From Apostichopus japonicus (lineage: Eukaryota; Echinodermata; Holothuroidea; Aspidochirotida; Stichopodidae): a DNA stretch of 64,000 nt. The stretch covers positions 7,732,001-7,796,000 of the forward strand of contig NC_092561.1 of NCBI RefSeq assembly GCF_037975245.1, in the 5' to 3' direction. The notes beneath the pieces are model-generated. The model did not search any database and was not told where the DNA came from. It saw only the letters and a program-made list of their open reading frames with translations. Position 1 is the stretch's first letter. Each line of letters begins with the position of its first letter. The position numbers and the translations under genes are program-made. Below, one piece after another: positions 38,546 to 53,880 of the stretch.

Positions 38546-40465
38546 TAGAGTGGTATGTGTTATATATGCATATATATATATATGGATGCACTGTATACTA
38601 GGATGGGGGTAGGGGAGATGGGGGGACTGAATTCCCCTGATTTTACTCTCCCCTCCCCCTTAGAAGTATACGTGATTGCGCGCGTCCCCTGGCAAAATTA
38701 CATACCTTTGACGTATAGACTTGGCTTAGATATCTCTTATGTAGCAGTTAAACCTCAAAGTAGTATTTGTGTATGCATCACCTCAGGCAAGAAATTGTAT
38801 TCAAATAAATTAATTCAAAATACGTATATAGCTGTGATTTTGTGTTATCATTCTACATAATAAATAAGCCCACGGTTCAACAAAAAGTTTGAAAATAAAA
38901 ATTGTATCTTATTCATGGAGACAGGTTGGAACAATTACGCTTAATTACATACGGAAAAAAGAAGAACTTTTGTGCTCCTTACAGTCACTTCCGCTTGTGA
39001 ATTCCACTTAGCCCGAAAACCCTCCTAGCCTACTTTAAATTTATAATTATTAATAAACAGATAGTTGCGGTCGTTCTCTTTGGTCTTTTAATATATATAT
39101 ATATTATTTTTTCTTCCCCGCGTGTCAGAATGACTTTGATTAATAAAGCGAATAACATGACCTATTACTTACTATCACAGCGGTGCCGTTCAATATTTTT
39201 ACATGTTTGTTTTCGGACGCAAATTAAAAACTCTTTTATCGGTCTATTTCGAAACTACGTCCTACTTAAGGTGTGTGTGTAAGTAGGGGGGGGGGTGTTA
39301 AGGAGGAAACAGGGTCTATAAGGACCCGTCAAAAAAATGACAGATTTTGGCATTCTTTAGAGAAAAGCGTGGAGTGGGTGGCAAAAATAGAACAGGGCCT
39401 ATTGTTTACCAGTTTTGACATCCTTCACGGGTCACAGAGATTAAGAACGAGCATCAAAAGCCTGCCGATGTCGCCAGTATACTTACCGATGTTGTTGGGG
39501 TAGTCCTTAGATCTCGACCCGCTCTGGCGGACCGTAACCCGTACTCTAAACTTTATGTGTCTTGATTTCCACCTTAAAGAAAAGGGGGGACAAATATTTA
39601 TGTCCATAATAATCCGAGGGAGAAACCCAAAAAAAATCCCGATGTTGTATACCTCCCCTGAATTTTAAGAAGGGTCAATATCCTCGATATTTTTTTCTCT
39701 TCAACCAGTAATTATATATCTTTTTATTTTTTTTATATTTTTATATCTACTCTGTTTTTAATGCTGTTTATTTATAAATGTCTTCCCCATCACGAGTCAA
39801 TTTTTTTTTCTAACATAGGCCTATATACCGTTGACCGTTTGATGACGTAATAACGGCGGAGAACGTAATACATGTGACGTGCAAACTATACTTGATCTGT
39901 CTGCGAAGTTTCCTTGATGTACGATTCCCCCCCCCCCCCCCCGCTTTCAAAAACTGTAGTTAAATACCGTATACTCAAATGTCTGCATGTACGTGCAAAG
40001 TTTGCAGTATTAGCATAATGGGTTATCCGAAAGGCAATGATCGTCGGTGTCAATAATGGATAAAGTGAAGTTCCCTCCCCCTAGATTCGAATCAATCTTC
40101 AGTCACTAGGAACCCAACTTAAACTAGAGTATAAAACCATCGCTGAAATAAAGTCGATCCCACCTCCTTCATCAGATGAGCCCTAAAAAAATAAACTCTC
40201 CATCGGAATGGGTTAGGTCTATACAGGTTTATGAACCCGGGTTGAATAACCTAAAGCCTAACACGATGTTTTTAATTGAGACAAAAGATGTTATCACATC
40301 TAAGTAAGAGATAGATCATAATGGCGGGGGATTGAGGTAAGATGAAGCAAAACTTTATCCTCTACAAATCCCCGTGATTTATATTTCAAATAATATTTAC
40401 AACAGAAGAGATAGGTCTATGTCTACATCAGGTCTGTCCGTTTAATGAGAGCAATATGTTATTGA
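38546..40465. other. Intergenic, no gene seen
   Basis: AT-rich, with short TA runs (38568 and 39092), a G run near 39287 and a C run near 39927. No supported ORF. Confidence 0.45.
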
Positions 40466-40483
40466 CTATAGTTGCATATCTAT

Positions 40484-40521
<38 letters not shown>

Positions 40522-40538
40522 TACATATGCAACTATAG
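40466..40538. repeat. Perfect 14-bp inverted repeat around a TA core
   Basis: CTATAGTTGCATAT at 40466-40479 is the exact reverse complement of ATATGCAACTATAG at 40525-40538, with about 45 bases of TA-rich DNA between. The whole 73-bp stretch can extrude as a hairpin. Confidence 0.9.
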
Positions 40539-43469
40539 TGTAGGACCACGTGATTAGTCCACCGGTGGATAATTTTTTTCTTTCTTTTTGTGTATCGGTT
40601 CCATCTTTGCCAATGGCATCGATTTAACTATTTCTTCGTAATTGTTATTGTTCTTGTGCTTGTTGGGTTATTTTAACTATTATTACCTCGATTTTTCCTT
40701 CTGTTTTGTTTGTTCTTTCCAAAAGAATGTTTTCCTCACTTGACCAACATAACGGAAGGTATCCTGTACCTAACTGATCCATTGAGTAGAGACAATTTCA
40801 TAATCACATTTTAGTTTCAGCCTAATTTGAGCCTACTGCCTCGTTCAAAATATCTACAGATGTTGGATAATATACAGTCTTGAATAGCAACACGTATTGT
40901 GTACATTTTCCATATTATAACAAGAGTTAAGTGTCCTTAAAGTGTCTATTTTCCATACCATTGCCCTCCCCTAACCTCACCTCCCCTCCCCGTCCCCTCT
41001 CTTCCATTTTATTGTCTCCTTCCCCGTCGTTTCCCTCCCTCCCTCCGTCCCTCCCCCACCCACCCCATCCCGAAAGCATGATGTGACCGCCGTCAGTTCC
41101 CTACATCGTATCCAAGGTTTCGCAATACTTCTTAACCGGAAGTGCCTTGGAATATTACCCAAACTTCCGCTAACCGTGACTCTTTAGACCACTATGTAAT
41201 TGCTTCCGAATTACTGATATTTCTAAAAGACCATTGTCGCATATTCCCTTTAATTATGTTACTGAGCATCTTTACGATAAATAAAAGCAACCCCTTGTTT
41301 ATTGTATTTCATTATTATTATTATTATTTTTTTTTTACCCTTCCAACGGTTTCGTCAACACCTCAATCAATTTTCGACACCCGACAAGAACGCAGAATTA
41401 GACCTATTTTCAGTCCAAGCTACTAAGCCTCGGAGTTTTCCACAAAACGACAACCGCCGTCTATATGAGAATGTTTAATAAATCGACTTGACTCAAGTCA
41501 ACTTGGTCGTGCCTAATTTCAAGTTCAGTGAGGGTCGTTTGTACCCCACGGGACCACTTAAGGACAAAGGCATTCGACAAACAAACTCATCAACCTCACT
41601 TTTCCGTAAAAAAAAAACTTTAGCCTCTCTTCAGTTGATAAGGTACCTCTTTGCCAAGTTATTCTGCCGACTACAATATTACGGTATCTTTGACAAAACT
41701 TAAACAAATATCGATGGATAGGATGAAGAGGGTGGGCGTGGGGGGGGGGGTACCTATCAGGGAGACGGAGTATCAGAATGATATCGAGAGATGGAAAAAA
41801 GAAAAGAACGACAAAATGTATATTTTTATATATTTATAAATTTAGAACGATTTTCGATATTGTTTTAAGGAAGGTTTCAAATGTTAAAATAGACAAAATA
41901 TGAAAAAGTGTCATACCCCATGTAGGGAAGTAATGACTACTGGAACGAATAATCTTTCTATGAATGCTTAAAGCATATTAATTAACGTAAATGTCAAAGG
42001 TCATGTGGTCAAGGTTCGTGTATTTCAAAGTTGGTGGGGTGTATAATGAATGCTATACTTCCAGAGTCGTAACTCCTATAATCGTCACGTGAGCTCAAAT
42101 TTGGGGATGAGATCTGCCGCGGGTGTGGGTGTGACTTAGGCCCCAACTATCTGCCTGTCACCCCAGAATAGAGAATAGGTCATACCTGCCCCTAGCAAAG
42201 CCCCCCCCCCCTTAAAATATATGTCTTGTCACGCGCCACGCCAAGATGCAAAACACCTGAACCCTTTCCTGACTTTTTGTCCTCTTCAGTCCACCTCCCT
42301 CAGTAAGAAAAAATATATGAAACATGAGATGGAAGGTGCATGCAAGGTAAAGCAGAATACCCTACCCCTTCTCCCCTCTTCCTAGCTCCCCAGCTCCCCA
42401 CCCACCCCCCCCCACCTCTGCCCAGCTCCCCCTCTCCCAAGCTCCGCCTCTTCCCACCTCCCCCTCTCCCAAGCTCACGATTTTGTGAACCTCAGGGAGT
42501 CCATTTCTGTTACATCGACAGCAAATATTTTTTTTTATTCAATAGACTGTCTGAACTTACGAAAGAAAAATGTTCATTAAAGTGTTCCGTAGAAATATGG
42601 TGTCAAAATTTCGGGTTCATAAATAGGTTTTGATGAAGTGCATTGGTCATGCTTTTGTCGGGCCAACTTACATTTTTTCACAGGCAATGAAAAAAGATAC
42701 GACACTGCTTATAGACCCCACAAGAAGCCCCCACAATCAGGAGAATTTCGAACGAAAAGTTTTTACCATTCTTGAAGAAGAAAGAACTGGCGATAATTGT
42801 TCCCACGATGGTTTGCATGAGACAAATTGTTTTGTAATTATGATGTCAATTTTTCATGGAAGCCAGCTTGGGTTTTTTTTTCTCTCCTTCTTGGTTTTTA
42901 TCTTTCTTTTTCCCAGGTCGCGATAAGGCACGTTTCGAATCCTTACATTAATATGTTGTTTGTCTCTAAACATGTTTGTTACAAAAAACACGTGTTACGG
43001 ATACTGCATGGATCGACGCGTATTGTTCAGCCCTATATAGTACAATTCGGTACAACTAGAACAAATATAAAGAAATCGATTTGGGATCGTAATCTGACAT
43101 GGTCGCCAATATCGAAATAGTTCGGTCAGTATTTAGAGTTTCGGTTTCAAGAATAGACTTTAAAATGCGAGAGCTATAACAATGTTGGGGGTCATTCAAC
43201 ACACGCGGTGAGTGCGTCATATTTATATTATGGTATTGGCATAACCGAAATTGTGTTGGCTTTTGATAGAGCAAACGACATCGTTAGACCTTTACCGCAC
43301 ATCATTTGACCTTGGATAACATCCGATGACTCCTGGTACAATCCGAAAAGCCGAGATGTCACGATATATGTTAATTTTATTTGGGAGATCACCAGTAACT
43401 CCTACTCCCCCGCCGTTACAACCCCATCTTTAAAATATTCTGGCAAGATCAATATTAGTCACCACTATT
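40539..43469. other. Intergenic, no supported gene
   Basis: It includes CT-rich sequence (40975-41065) and a C-rich, loosely repeated 'agctccc' stretch (42383-42478). One open frame around 42683-42830 sits just after an acceptor-like 'cattttttcacag', but it resembles no family I know. I do not annotate it as an exon. Confidence 0.4.
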
Positions 43470-44015
43470 CAAAATCACTGAGAATTCACTTACTAAAAAT
43501 CACAGAGAATTTATAATCGACCTTCATCAGCACCTAGTAGAATATTCATCAGTAATGAGTCAAGCACTAAATGAAAACAGAAAATGAATATTCATCGGTG
43601 ATCAGTAAAATACTTGCATATTCATCAGTAATGAGTCTATCACTAAATAAAAACAGAGAATGAATATTCATCAGTAATCAGTGAAGCAGTGAATTACAAC
43701 AGATCATGCATATTCATCAGTAATGAGTCAAGCACTAAATGAAAACAGAAGATGAATATTCATCAGTAATGAGTCAAGCACTCAATGAAAAACAGGAATT
43801 AATATTCATCAGTAATGAGTCAAGCACTAAATGAAAAACAGAGAATGCATATTCATCAGTAATGAGTCAAGCAATAAATGTAAACAGAATGCATATTCTT
43901 CAGTAATTAGTTTAACAAGAAATGAAAAACAGAAATGAACTTAAATCAGTAATGAGCATGAATATTTAGTACTTTATGAGTCAAGCACTAAATAATAACA
44001 TAGAATGAATGTGTG
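43470..44015 (+). repeat. Minisatellite, about 46-bp unit, ten or so copies
   Basis: The unit is built on 'tattcatcagtaatgagtca' followed by 'agcactaaatgaaaacagag' and 'aatga'. Starts fall near 43542, 43587, 43617, 43664, 43709, 43755, 43802, 43849 and 43894, mostly 45-47 bp apart. The flanking units are more degenerate than the middle ones. Confidence 0.92.
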
Positions 44016-44108
44016 TGAGAAACATTCATGAGATTGCTCAGTGATATACTGCAAAGGGAAAAATTGAGAACTGAAAATTAAGAGAGGGTCGTATGTTTTT
44101 ATTCTATC

Positions 44109-44313
44109 AGGCAGTTTTCTAATGCTAAAACCACTTCATACTGTGGTTACTATATCATATTTCAAAGTATACACTCTGACTGACAGAGTATACAGTTCCT
44201 AACCTGTATATGATATGAACATGACATCCATATACTGTTCATAATGTTAGTATGCAAGTGCTTTGATACGGGACATGAAAGTTAAGTATAGAAAAAACAT
44301 TGTCCGAACTTGG
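44109..44313 (+). mobile_element. Foldback MITE, family copy 3
   Basis: It shares with the 36.5- and 56.7-kb copies the left word 'ccacttcatact', the centre 'cagttcctaacctgtat' and the right word 'gacatgaaa', ending 'aacattgtccgaacttgg'. The inner arms ATCATATTTCAAAGTAT and the inverse region around GCAAGTGCTTTGATACG pair imperfectly. Confidence 0.65.
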
Positions 44314-47300
44314 ATTTTGTAAGCCGGCTCTCTCTGAAATCTCCGGCCCTCATAATTCTAATGCAAAAATACAAAAAAATATCAAACAAACATAGATCAA
44401 GATATATATAATTTTTTTTTTTTTTGAGAAAAGAGGGGGAGGGATGAATCGCAAAATATAAGGTTAGTTAATTTGAAACCCTCAAGTTATTTTGGATTGG
44501 CCTTTTTCAGTTTGAAGCATTCGTATTCCAAGAAATTGACCAGACACCAAGAGATACTCCAATCTGACGTTGTCATCGGTATATATTATTATTGCATATC
44601 TCGAGCATATGGTAAAGGAGCATATGGTGAAGGTTTCCCTTTTTGTTTAGAAGTTCACAGGCTAACTCCGTTTTTCTTTCAAGAGAGTTATTTTGGACTA
44701 GAAGTTATAATGCATGGTGAAATTTTTCGTCAAATATCAAGAAAACAAAATCTGCTAACCTTGACTTTGACACATCCCGGTGACCATACTCTCCACGCCG
44801 TCATTTCTACGTCATCTTTTTTTCTCTTCGACTCTTTCGACTCTGTTTGGCTCTTGGCCTACATCTTATCCGCCCTCCTACTGAGTTTTGTGTACGTGAG
44901 CATGTCACATGGGAGGATTATGAAGCATTGAACCGTGTAGCCCAGCCGTACGCTCTAGTACATTTTTCGCCCTTCTCAATGACAAACGTTAAGGGTCTAT
45001 TCCCTAACATCTCACCCGCTCAGCATGTCTCGGGAATATTTTATATAAATGAATGCCATATTTTTCGGCGTGTCGCTCCCTTTTCAACTTTTCATGGTAC
45101 ACATCGGTACACGTTTCCCCCCGTTGTCTGCGGGACGCGTCTCATTGGGGTACGACGACGAGGTTAAGGGAACTTTGAAGAGACAATAAGAAGTGGAATT
45201 TAATAATAGGATATGAAAAGAAAGAGAGGAAAGTATAACGGAAGAAAAAAAATATGAGGGGAAAGTGCTTTCCACTTTTACTAGTTATTTTGATAAAAGA
45301 AGAAGATGAAAGAGATGAAAAAGAAGAAAGACGATAAAGAAGGAAACAACACAAATGGCTTACTTGTAGGATTACTTTATGGAATGGTGGACAAATCTTT
45401 ATGAGCCTGCATACATACCTCCATTTAAGGAGAATGTTATATAGCTATATACCCCCCCCCCCCCCACACGATTGGGCTAAAGCCAAAGCCATGTACGAAG
45501 TCTCATGAAGTAGTACTTTTACACCGGAAAGTTTGTCAAATTGGACGGAACGTCTGTTTGTCGAGTTGTCATTTTGCATTAAATTACTATATTTTAAATG
45601 GATGCTAGCCTAGTTTCATTTCTAGTCATCTTAACGGACTGATGTAGTCGGGATGGAGGGTGTGGGGTGGGATAACTAGGAACAGTGCACTTCCCTATAT
45701 GCCTTTAACATTGTCTTTATCTTGAAAGTGTAGTCTCAGAGCGATTCACCCCCTCCCCAACCCAACCACACCCCACAACACTCCACCCCTCTCTGACGTT
45801 TCACACATTAGTATTTATATCGGTCATCTGGACTCAATCGATTAACTCTTGATTATCGGATTGCAGTTAAAAACATCCGAGTATATGTAACGTCCATCGC
45901 GGTATTCGGTTACTCCATCAATGTCTCCTCTCCATTTTCCCTTATCTCAGAAAAACCCTTCTCCCACCTCTCTACCTTGAAGGAATTTTTCATCTGTCCC
46001 TTCGTTTCCACTTCTCGATGACCTTCCCACTTCCTCTTTCCCCAAGTAAACCCCGCCACCCCCTTCCCCAATCTGTCAACCTCCATGCCTAACTCCGTCC
46101 CCACATGTTGCTTTTCAAACAGTTCCACGTCCCTTCTCTCCACTTCCGATCCCCCCCCCCCCCCTTCCCGCCCTTTAAATTTTCCCACAATTACCCCTTC
46201 TTCACTATTCAGGTTAGGTCGGCATGATTTGCGTCCATGGTTGTTCTTATTCATCTATAATAATTATAACATAATTACGACGACGACGTAAAACAAGGTT
46301 TGGAATATTGCAAGGTGAATTTCATGATGACAAGTTATGGAAGGCCGTTTGTGCAGTTTTGTTTTGACCATGTTTCCTTGCTAGCTTGGTGCCTTACATG
46401 TATACATCTGCAAAATTTCCACTTGGTTTCTTAATGACACACCTCTGTCATTAGTTGTCTAAATCAAGGCAGCCTGCTTCTCCGTTTCTTTTTTTATTTC
46501 TATTTGGGGGGGGGGGGGTGGGGGGACTATGGTCGAAGTTTGACAGGTCCTTATTTAAACAAAATTCCTGTCATAAGAAACAATCCAGACGGACGGTACA
46601 CTGTACTATTCGAAAACATGTGCTCGACTGTGAAGTAGGTTTATTGACACCCATTTAATAAAGAACATTCGTATTTTGAACAAAACGCCGCATACCTTTC
46701 AATTTATTCATCTGGTAACGCGATTTGTACTATAAACCCTAGTACAGTTCGTATAATATACCTATTTATGCAGACTAACGCTTTAAATCAGCTTTTTGGG
46801 GTTGGTAGACCTTTTTTACTTAACCTATCGAGCATTACTTCAAAATAGATATAGCTTCAATATTTGAATTTGAGGGAATTCTATTTGCACTCGCACCAAT
46901 ATTATTGTACTCGTTATACAAGTTATACATAAATGACTTACCTAGTTGCCCGCATTTCTTTCCAACGCTTGGAACCGTATAATAAATACACAGCGGTTGG
47001 ACACGGCGACATTCAACTGACAAACACACATAAACACATACACACACACACACAAAATGGATTCAATTGACCATTCATACCAGAGTATCGATCCTATTTC
47101 TATAGTCTTTTTAACCTTTATTAAAGATAACCGACCTTAAAAATGTACATTCAAGTAACAATTTCTGAAACAAACTTGACCAGTGATTAGCATCGCAATC
47201 TTTGATAAACTTACAAAACTTGTGACGTAATCCAATCATTGGCCAGTGCAAAGCGTCTCTTACAGTGACGTCTTCGATTGAGATCATTTACTTTCTATTA

Positions 47301-48790
47301 ATTACGAAATTGCAAAAAAAAAAAAAACATCTGTGCTCACAATACTTATTAGTCCAGGCCTACCCTACACAGTTTACGATTCATATACACAATCTAATTT
47401 GCATATAAATTTATAGGCAATTGTTGTTAATGCCATCGGTTCAAATTAAATATTTTTGAATGAGAATGGCTTCCTTTAATTTTGCATACTTACCAAATCT
47501 CACATTACTATGACTAAAACCAATCCTACATGAGTCGTGTATTTGGCAAGTGGTCTAAAAAATGTGTCTAATTTTAGCCAAGAAACTTCAAACCAATAAT
47601 CATTTTTTTTTTCATGTTTTCTATTTCTTCTTCTTCAAAGTGAGGGGGTGAGTACCAATTACTGTTGATTGTCTAAGACCTCCTATCACGGCTTTATGTA
47701 TACGGCTACATCAGTGGTGGCGGAGACAATTGGCCTTTGTTTCAATTCTCTCGCAAACTGGTTGTATCTCAAGGATGCTGCTGTACTTTTGTGATGGGTG
47801 CAAGTGGCACCCCACTAGGACGTTTTATACTATACTCACAATTCACGGTATATTTTAAGGTCTCTTGCACTTTTAGGAGTCAATGTGATCATGCAGTTAT
47901 TTCGTTTCTGTCTTCTTCTCCCCCGCTCCCCCCCCCCCCCCGCTTTGTGGGCTGGAAATAGACCATGATGGGTAATTAAGAACTTTATCATTAAATTATA
48001 ACTCTATATATAAAGCATCGGCGGAAAGTGAAAGAGACGTCCATATAGCTGCGTTTAACCCATCGATGAGTACTTCCTTTTTTTCGCCAGATATAGTTTA
48101 ATGATCTGACTATAATTTTATCAACCTGTTGAACTAGCAGATTTTGGCAATTTTTGTTTTGTCTCTAGCGAATAACCTATAGTGATAAACGGTCATTCAT
48201 GTACATTTGTCATAAGTTTGTCATTGTTGTGTTCTTCAACTTGAACTGTTAGTTCTACTAAGGAATATTTGGCTGGGCAAAATTTGCGATGTTATACAAT
48301 TTATTATGCCTTCAATGACATCACAATATTTTACAGCTTACCACCAATTTTTTTTAATCTAAAAATAACTATAAATAAACATTGTGGAGTGTTTCCGGTG
48401 GTATATGGTTAATCGATTGCTTAATACAATTTTTTGAAATTTCTACATCTTTTTATGATCAAAACCATATCTCATAGCATGTTGTATGACGAAGATATAT
48501 ATTTTTTTCCCAACTTAGCATGATTTTTGTTTCTCTAAATAATAACCAACTCGCTTATTGACAGAGGAAATTATTATTCCTACCTGCAAATTTGACAAAA
48601 ATTCTTCATACAGAAAACTTTCGCAGCTAAGCAACATTCCAAATATATCAGATTTCAAGGATAAATCAACAATGAGAAAGGTTTATGACAGAAAAGTAAA
48701 CCTTTTTAAGAACAGTTGCCTTTATGACATCACAAACCACATAGTGTGTCCAACTTTTGGGAGGATTCCAAAGTTTAGCGAGCCAACATA
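44314..48790. other. Intergenic, no supported gene
   Basis: The longest non-repeat frames are 44473-44931 (plus), 44847-45167 (plus, overlapping the first in another frame) and 45910-46254 (minus, Glu/Lys-rich). None has a recognisable domain or convincing splice context. C homopolymers lie near 45452, 46148 and 47930 and a G run near 46507. An open frame with an acceptor-like 'cttattgacag' precedes 48566 and runs to 48791; it is not recognised. Confidence 0.45.
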
Positions 48791-48794
48791 GCCA

Positions 48795-51860
<3,066 letters not shown>

Positions 51861-52122
51861 CAGAGCCGGATACATGATTTTTCAAAGGATGGGGTGTAGT
51901 TCTGGGGTCCCTGAAGCAGAGTCCCATGTCGGGGAGTGAGGATCCTCCCCCAGCACACAAATAACGTAAAATGGTTCATTCTGAAAAGTTTTTAGAGTAG
52001 ATTTATCTCTAAACGCAATGATGATGTGATAATAACTACTCTAATTTCTTGTGTGATGTTGAAGTGGGGAAAGGGGGGTGGGGTGTACACTCGACGACCT
52101 CACCACCCTGGACCGGCCCCTG
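51861..52122. mobile_element. Possible hAT-like MITE
   Basis: The left end CAGAGCCGGATACATG is loosely like the right end, whose reverse complement reads CAGGGGCCGGTCCAGG. The left end also resembles a lone CAGGGCGGGTCCAGGATTTTT at 55889. The flanking octamers do not match, so the boundaries are uncertain. Confidence 0.35.
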
Positions 52123-52719
52123 GAAATAGAACGAACACCCAACTTTAACTACACGATTCATCTGTTAACCGACTCTTGGGTTTTGTTGCTGCATGATCAT
52201 TGAACTTAATTTAGTGGGAAAAAATATTATTTCCTTTTTAAAATTTTTACCCGCTCACCGGCTCTTTAAGGATTTAAACGTTTCAGACGATGCCCAAAGG
52301 CAAAGCATAGAGTTTACGATCCATGAGGGATGCGTAACGAATGGATATTGTCAGGTCTACTTTTGGCTAACATGGAATTATCAGATTAAAAAAACCAATA
52401 TTTGGTGTTGAGGAGTAAATAGTTTACGCCTAAAGTGATAAAAACCATGTTGAAATCCCACCCAAATTCTCAAAAAGGAAAAGCTTTCAAAACCCAAAAA
52501 ATTGCTACTAACTGGGACAAAGAAACGTCTATGCATACACTGTGTGTTCGAATGGTCCGGGTTTCTTTGGGTTGACTCTCTTGTTGGTGATTATTGCTGC
52601 CGGAAAAGAGAAGACTTGGTACACGACGACTATGGGTGAACTGTTATAAGAGCCGTAAGACCCTTATTTGCAAACTTGTAGCGAGCCCGATATCTTACTG
52701 GTACTTCTAGCATAGTTAC

Positions 52720-53880
52720 CTGTACTCGTATTCACTTGTACCAGCGCACATGGATTTGAACTGATAATTGTACTCGCGGCATTAATTAGTAAACTTTGAA
52801 TGGTTGTTTTTGTTCCAATACTTGTGTTGCCCAGTATACATTTATAAATAAGCAAACTTACAAATGTTGAAAAGTGCACGACGAAATTTTCTTTTTTTCA
52901 TTTTAGAGTTTAACATGACTAATCCTTTAGTCAACAGACTTTTTAGTGTAAGTCCGCATACTTGTGCTCGCATTCTAGCATAGTTTATGCCTCTCTTCGG
53001 ACTCACCCTACTGTATGGTACTCGGATACGTGTTCCATTGGCATTCTGAAAATCTATAGTATGGATAGGCTATTAGAGAAAGATTAAGTTCTGGTACTCG
53101 CGTTAAAAGCTTTGCACTAGAATGTGTACTCGTAACAAGGGGAGTTATACTTGTACTGTTGTACCCATGCACTAATTGTTGAAACGTCCGCATTGTCTAT
53201 GGACACTGAAACTTTTTTTTTCATTTTTTGCACATTTACAGCGAGAATAACCCGAAATAAGTTTTCCAATCAATTGAATTCATGCTGTTGTACTAGTACA
53301 CATGATGTTGTACTAGTACACATGATGTTGTACTAGTACACATGATGTTGTACTTCCCACTCGTGCTGTTGTACTCTTACTCATGCTGTTGTAACCATAC
53401 TCGTACCCGTACCCGAGGCAGTGTTTTGAAATCTATTTTTTTACATACTAGAACAATATTTAATACGGTACTCGCATGCTTGCTCTTAGAGCTGTGTACT
53501 CCTATATACACCTGTATTCTTTCATATTCCAAGAAAAATTATATTTGTACGCGTGCTCATGCATTCTGTAGTACTCGTAGTAGGTCCTGCAAGATTGTTT
53601 GTTAATCTCAAAGACATACGAAGTGTCAGTATCGAAAAAGAACTTGGAATTTATCAAAATCAACACAATTAAAGTGCTGGTTTTAACCAGGAATCAGAAG
53701 TTCACTCCACTCCAAGCGACAAACTACGAAGGGTATATCAGAATGATGATCGTATCAAACAGGAATATAACTTTATTTTTTATTATTTTGCAAAAATGTT
53801 GAAAATTGTCAAATTTATAAAATTTAATAGTTTGCAATTAAATGGTGAAATTACCCACCTGTACTCGTATACTTTGCATA
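52720..53880 (+). repeat. Degenerate repeat region enriched in TACTCG
   Basis: At least nine exact TACTCG words occur on the plus strand in about 1.15 kb (for example near 52723, 52771, 53019, 53095, 53128, 53399, 53468, 53573 and 53863), mostly as GTACTCG. Many more near-matches occur (ctcgtgctg, gtactctta). A 20-bp tandem repeat lies in the middle. No ORF is credible here. Confidence 0.7.
53281..53400 (+). repeat. 20-bp tandem repeat, six units
   Basis: Units 'catgatgttgtactagtaca' at 53281, 53301 and 53321 are nearly identical. Three more (53341, 53361, 53381) keep 'tg-tgttgta' but diverge at the end. The unit contains the palindrome TGTACTAGTACA. Confidence 0.93.

Noticed and set aside
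42630-42926. Possible orphan exon after an acceptor-like tttttcacag
   Set aside because: No partner exons and no recognised family; the acceptor-like word alone is weak evidence.
44473-45167. Two overlapping plus-strand frames of 152 and 106 codons
   Set aside because: No recognisable domain; they overlap in different frames, and lengths of this order arise by chance in a 64-kb window.
45910-46254. 114-codon Glu/Lys-rich minus-strand frame resembling a coiled coil
   Set aside because: The composition follows from a pyrimidine-rich plus strand with a C homopolymer inside the frame; no homologue is recognised.
48558-48791. Open frame after an acceptor-like attgacag
   Set aside because: AT-rich composition gives Lys/Asn/Ser-rich translation; no domain and no neighbouring exons.
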